In this document: positions 61,055 through 64,000 of the stretch, piece by piece
Layout of the letters: every line of letters begins with the position of its first letter
Position numbering within the stretch: position 1 is the first letter of the stretch
From: Paenibacillus illinoisensis NBRC 15959
GTDB lineage: Bacteria; Bacillota; Bacilli; Paenibacillales; Paenibacillaceae
Length of the DNA: 64,000 nt
Reading direction: 5' to 3'
Assembly: GCF_004000925.1 (NCBI RefSeq)
Contig: NZ_BIME01000012.1
Coordinates: 1-64,000 of the forward strand
Translations under genes and position numbers: made by a program
Notes under the pieces: model-generated
The model's input: the letters and a program-made list of their open reading frames with translations, nothing else
The model's database searches: none
Told to the model about the DNA's origin: nothing

Positions 61055-61783
61055 ATGGCACGTCAGAAACGTTCCACATCATCGACGAACCATTCTGCTG
61101 CCAAAAGCGTAGAAGGAACCTCATACCACCCGGACGCGTTTGAGAATTATCTTGCGGTATATGCAGCGGATGGGATTCGTTTCAGTGCAGGTACGCTGGT
61201 GCTCTTTTTTCTGAATGTATTCCTGCTGATCCCGGTTTTTAGTATTCCGTTCCAGTCCTTATATGCTTATATTCTGCTGCCTCCTCTGGCAGTCATGAAT
61301 GTGTGGGCAGTAGCCCTGATTGTGGCACCGCGCAGACTGCAGCTGAATTATGTTTTGTTCCGCGGCGTATTTGGAATCGTCTGTTCCCTGGGATTCATGA
61401 TCATCGTGCAAAAGTTTGCTTATGGCATGCTTGGGCTGACAACCCCTTGGTATGCGATCGGGTCATTTGCAGTGTACGGCTTCGCCTTATATCAGTATGC
61501 CAGGTTCCATCTGCGTAAGCTGCAGCAGTCTCCACATCGCCCAAAAGCGGGTGCAGGCTCACGTATGCCTGTCGCGACGCTGACCATGCTGACTGGAGCC
61601 GGTTATCTGGTGGCCAATCTATCGTTGGTCTTTGTCACGCAGCAGACGGTTGCGGTGGTCCTGATGTGTGTCTATATTATGCTGGCTTTTGTTGTATTTC
61701 ACTTTATCATGGATTTGCATCGGTATTACTGGCTGCGCCGGGTACTGCATGCCCCGAAGGAAACCACCGCCCATAAAGCGTAG
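61055..61783 (+). CDS. Multi-pass membrane protein, candidate immunity protein
   Basis: The 242-aa protein has about six membrane helices (residues near 48-65, 72-92, 103-125, 129-145, 172-192, 198-220) between a polar N-terminus and a basic C-terminus. I recognise no family. Its ATG is the base immediately after the stop of the WXG-type gene, so translation is coupled. Tight coupling of a membrane protein to a membrane-active effector is the expected layout for an immunity protein of the TspA/TsaI kind, by inference. A role in export is the alternative. Confidence 0.75.
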   Translation: MARQKRSTSSTNHSAAKSVEGTSYHPDAFENYLAVYAADGIRFSAGTLVLFFLNVFLLIPVFSIPFQSLYAYILLPPLAVMNVWAVALIVAPRRLQLNYVLFRGVFGIVCSLGFMIIVQKFAYGMLGLTTPWYAIGSFAVYGFALYQYARFHLRKLQQSPHRPKAGAGSRMPVATLTMLTGAGYLVANLSLVFVTQQTVAVVLMCVYIMLAFVVFHFIMDLHRYYWLRRVLHAPKETTAHKA

Positions 61784-61809
61784 AATAGTTGAAGGAGGTT
61801 ACATACCAT

Positions 61810-62076
61810 ATGGAAAAGGAAACAGAGACTTTACTGCCCAACGGCTCCGTAATCCGGCTGAAGGAAGGCACCAAAAAGCTCGTCATTTATGGACGCAAGC
61901 AGATGTTAATGACAGAACCGCCTCGTCAGTTCGATTACATTGGATGTTTGTACCCGGAAGGATATATTAATCCGGATTATACGTATGTATTCAATCATGA
62001 AGATATCGAAGAGATCATTTTTAGAGGGTATGTGGATGAGGAAGAAGAAGCATTTGCAGGGAATTTGAATGAATAA
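61810..62076 (+). CDS. DUF4176-like protein
   Basis: The 88-aa protein matches the DUF4176 pattern: LLPNGSVIRLKEGTKKLVIYGRKQ, then FDYIGCLYPEGYINPDYTYVFNHEDIEEIIFRGYVDEEEE. DUF4176 genes are regularly found beside type VII (WXG/LXG) effector genes; the function is unknown. AAGGAGG lies 11 bases before ATG 61810. An in-frame TTG at 61789 would include that site and is rejected. It is the last plus-strand gene of the cluster, 26 bp after the membrane protein. Confidence 0.85.
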   Translation: MEKETETLLPNGSVIRLKEGTKKLVIYGRKQMLMTEPPRQFDYIGCLYPEGYINPDYTYVFNHEDIEEIIFRGYVDEEEEAFAGNLNE

Positions 62077-62153
62077 ATGATGGGCTTGATTTGAAAAAAA
62101 ATAAATATGAACTTTGCAGAAATGTGCAAAGGTAAAATACAACCTTAACGAAT

Positions 62154-62184
62154 AACGGATCAGTCCTAGCGTGACTGATCCGTT
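62154..62184. terminator. Bidirectional terminator overlapping the WXG100 stop codon
   Basis: AACGGATCAGTC (62154-62165) and GACTGATCCGTT (62173-62184) form a perfect 12-bp stem with a 7-nt loop. The minus-strand stop codon (62166-62168) lies in the loop. It separates the converging DUF4176 and WXG100 genes. Confidence 0.85.
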
Positions 62185-62441
62185 TCACGGAAGCGGGTTG
62201 CTGTCTGCTGCAGGCTGGTGCTGGTCTCCTGCAAACCAAGCAGATAATTGCTGATTGATGTCATACTGTCGTTGATCCGCTGCATGAATTCACGCTGCCG
62301 TTCACCTTCCCACTGGCCTTCGGCTTGATCCACCATCGTTCTCAGCTGTGCCAAAATATCATTACCATTCTGGGAAGCCTTGCTGAATTCACCTGCCAGC
62401 TGCTGCAGCTCCTCAGGCGAAAGATCTATTCGCTGGTTCAT
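62166..62441 (-). CDS. WXG100-family type VII secretion protein (EsxA-like)
   Basis: The 91-aa helical-hairpin protein has W44-E-G46 at the turn and the flanking pattern QQLAGEFSKASQNGNDILAQLRTMVDQAEGQWEGERQREFMQRIND. WXG100 proteins are exported as dimers by EssC-type machines through a signal in the second helix. The C-terminal YxxxD/E export signal is not obvious (YLLGLQE is the nearest). GGGAGGG precedes the ATG. It is convergent with the toxin-like cluster, with its own -10 TATAAT at 62495-62500 on the minus strand. No EssC or other core machine gene is in the window. Confidence 0.9.
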   Translation of the reverse strand: MNQRIDLSPEELQQLAGEFSKASQNGNDILAQLRTMVDQAEGQWEGERQREFMQRINDSMTSISNYLLGLQETSTSLQQTATRFRETDQSR

Positions 62442-62571
62442 TGTTTTTCCCTCCCTATCTGTTCATGTCTCTATTAAATGTGCATATACCATTCATTATA
62501 ACCGCATCTTGAGCGAATTGAAGCTGGACGAAAGCCATATTTTCATAACAGTCATATGTTTGGAATAGGAC

Positions 62572-62624
62572 AAAACACACATCCAATCTGCCCCATTAGA
62601 AGGGGACAGCATGATGTGTGTTTT
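62572..62624 (-). terminator. Terminator of the stalk-domain protein gene
   Basis: AAAACACACATC (62572-62583) pairs with GATGTGTGTTTT (62613-62624), with an inner CCCC/GGGG pairing. On the minus strand TTTTG follows. Confidence 0.85.
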
Positions 62625-62637
62625 GGTATGATTCGTT

Positions 62638-63744
62638 TTATTTCAGTTTTTGCACAGACACAGCCATTTGTTCCAGCTGCATGTGTGTCAGTGCGTTATT
62701 TGGTGAGCTGAGCGTAACATAGCGATCATCCAGTTGGAATGTCAGCATATCCGTTTTGTCCGGTGTATACCACTTGGCATTTACACCGTTAGACAGTTTG
62801 ACTTCCTTGCCATCATAGCTGAACGAGTAGTCTTTTGGGGATACTGTCACATTCATATTTTTGAATACAAAGTTTACGCCATCACCACCGGCACCCACAC
62901 TTTTGAATGCATCTCCGGCCATCATATGCTGAGGCGCGTAAGCCGTCTCAAAGCCATCGAATGTCGCAAATGCTTTACGAATTGTAGCTGTTTGTTCCTT
63001 GGTGTAATTTACATTGGCAAACCCGGTAATGCCTTGATCGTTGTTATTTACCTTTTGGACAGATACGGCCACCTGAGCCAGCTGTGCCTGAGTCAACTTA
63101 TGGTCAGGGGAGCTGAGCGTAACATAGCGATCATCCAATGGGAATGTCAGCATGCCCGTTTGATCCGGAGTGTACCATTTGGCATTAACGCCATTGGACA
63201 ATTTCACATCTTTGCTGTCATAGCCATCCGAGTAATCACGTGGTGATACACTTACTTTCATATGGGTGAAGATAAAGCTTACACCATCGCCCCCGGCGCC
63301 TACACTTTTAAATGTATCACCTTGGATACTTTGCTGAGGTGCATAGGCTGTTTCAAAACCATCGAACTGTGCAAATGCTTTTTGAATCGCTTCTTTTTGC
63401 GCCGCACTATAGGTTACATTGGATAGGGCAGAAGGATTGCTCGTTGCTTCGCCGATGGTAACCTGACCTTTTTTGCCGTCGTACGATACAGGAACATGCA
63501 GTGCATCCGCAATGGCACGTACAGGCAGGTAAGTTGAATTGTTGTAAGTGATCGGTGCAAGTTTATTCCCATTGCCATCCGTTGGTGTATAAGCTGCCCC
63601 ATCTACATTGAAGCTGATGCCGTGATTAAGATAAGCGGATATTTTCTCCAGTTGAGTACCGGCGAATACACCAGCTGCTCCTGTTAATGTCATGCCAAGT
63701 ACCATCACCGTTGCAGCGGATTTCTTCAGGTTTTTTTTCATCAT
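62638..63744 (-). CDS. Secreted stalk-domain protein with a 135-aa tandem repeat
   Basis: The 368-aa protein has a signal peptide (MMKKNLKKSAATVMVLGMTL to VFAG). A copper-amine-oxidase-N-like stalk domain follows (ISFNVDGAAYTPTDGNGNKLAPITYNNSTYLPVRAIADALHVPVSYDGKKGQVTIG), common in Paenibacillus surface proteins. Two tandem copies of a domain (about residues 108-242 and 243-368) come next. They share FDGFETAYAPQ, FKSVGAGGDGV, VKLSNGVNAKWYTPD and LDDRYVTLSSP with an exact 135-aa (405-nt) period. The repeat's function is unknown. ATGATG 63744 follows AAAGGAGAG; the frame runs to 63804 without a site. Confidence 0.88.
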   Translation of the reverse strand: MMKKNLKKSAATVMVLGMTLTGAAGVFAGTQLEKISAYLNHGISFNVDGAAYTPTDGNGNKLAPITYNNSTYLPVRAIADALHVPVSYDGKKGQVTIGEATSNPSALSNVTYSAAQKEAIQKAFAQFDGFETAYAPQQSIQGDTFKSVGAGGDGVSFIFTHMKVSVSPRDYSDGYDSKDVKLSNGVNAKWYTPDQTGMLTFPLDDRYVTLSSPDHKLTQAQLAQVAVSVQKVNNNDQGITGFANVNYTKEQTATIRKAFATFDGFETAYAPQHMMAGDAFKSVGAGGDGVNFVFKNMNVTVSPKDYSFSYDGKEVKLSNGVNAKWYTPDKTDMLTFQLDDRYVTLSSPNNALTHMQLEQMAVSVQKLK

Positions 63745-63810
63745 ATATATCTCTCCTTTAGGCTCAGTGTATAAGTTGATCTGATCGAATTTACACTTTA
63801 CCACTTCGAT

Positions 63811-63918
63811 TGCAGTACCATCCTCCGATCCCTCTTATCCCCAGATTTGTTGACTTATTTTAAAAGGGTAAATCCGGTGATAAAGGTGACCGCTTCGCTT
63901 CTTCAGATTGGTTCTGCA
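63811..63918 (-). ncRNA. 108-nt structured repeat element, copy B
   Basis: Minus-strand copy of the element at 55713-55820. Pairs in plus coordinates: P1 63910-63918 with 63811-63819 (TGCAG-A-ACC / GGT-A-CTGCA); P2 63888-63892 with 63826-63830 (CGGTC / GATCG); P2b 63879-63883 with 63835-63839 (TTATC / GATAA); P3 63870-63877 with 63841-63848 (CCGGATTT / AAATCTGG). P1 and P2 differ in sequence from copy A but still pair. It ends 66 nt before the stalk-protein start, so it may lie in that gene's 5' leader. Confidence 0.7.
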
Positions 63919-64000
63919 CTCTACGTTACTGTGTAAAATGTTAGGATCAACTTATGATTGTCATTTGTAGGGCTCGCCGTCCCTTATGGCTTTATATTAA

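Noticed and set aside
59101..62441. Prophage or insertion-sequence origin of the type VII-like island
   Set aside because: No integrase, transposase, att repeats or terminal inverted repeats were seen.

Overview
The window is a low-to-medium GC Bacillota chromosome segment and looks like Paenibacillus or a close relative. The evidence is a sigW-rsiW-cdaA-cdaR-glmM-glmS block in the same order as in Bacillus, a glmS ribozyme, a GerA-type spore germination operon, a Spo0E-like phosphatase, YesM/YesN-type two-component control of a CUT1 sugar importer, and many AraC, WYL and Gfo/Idh/MocA genes. No rRNA, CRISPR array, insertion sequence or prophage was seen. All functions are read from sequence only.

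Layout. 1-1351: tRNA-Gly and a small WGxxGxxG-type secreted protein. 1352-12577: housekeeping block with PEP carboxylase, then the envelope-stress sigma factor and its anti-sigma factor, then c-di-AMP synthesis (cdaA, cdaR) and amino-sugar synthesis (glmM, glmS), the last under ribozyme control. 12657-21109: small accessory genes, often regulator/target pairs read in opposite directions (MerR and nitroreductase; WYL regulator and VOC protein; AraC and two YdcZ-type transporters; TetR and an old-yellow-type flavoenzyme). 21416-26826: an ECF-type uptake system of unknown substrate (S, fused A-A', T) with a PHP-domain enzyme, divergent from a MurR/RpiR regulator. 26949-28758: a VOC protein and a soluble PAS chemoreceptor. 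28941-32995: gerA-type operon. 33084-38526: response regulator, kinase, ABC ATPase and large FtsX-type permease. 38713-44710: sugar-type oxidoreductases and isomerase with two AraC regulators. 44830-48384: Rrf2, SnoaL-like, MFS exporter with ArsR-type regulator, Spo0E-like. 48411-55654: LplB/LplC permeases divergent from YesM/YesN and a sugar-binding lipoprotein. 56184-62441: an island of poorly known genes with type VII secretion features. 62638-63744: a secreted stalk-domain protein with an internal duplication.

Two observations stand out. First, an exactly 108-nt noncoding element occurs twice (55713-55820 on +, 63811-63918 on -). Both copies fold into the same nested hairpin, and the paired bases differ in compensatory ways; I do not know a named RNA family for it. 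Second, the 59-62 kb island encodes an EspG-like protein, a WXG-type protein with a glycine-rich membrane segment, a multi-pass membrane protein starting on the very next base, a DUF4176-like protein and a separate WXG100 protein. This suggests a type VII secreted membrane-active toxin with its immunity protein and accessory factors.

Regulation is unusually readable here: a sigma-W-type promoter between sigW and rsiW, a 19-bp-spacer MerR promoter, and palindromic or direct-repeat candidate operators next to the WYL, MurR/RpiR, OmpR-type and ArsR-type regulators.
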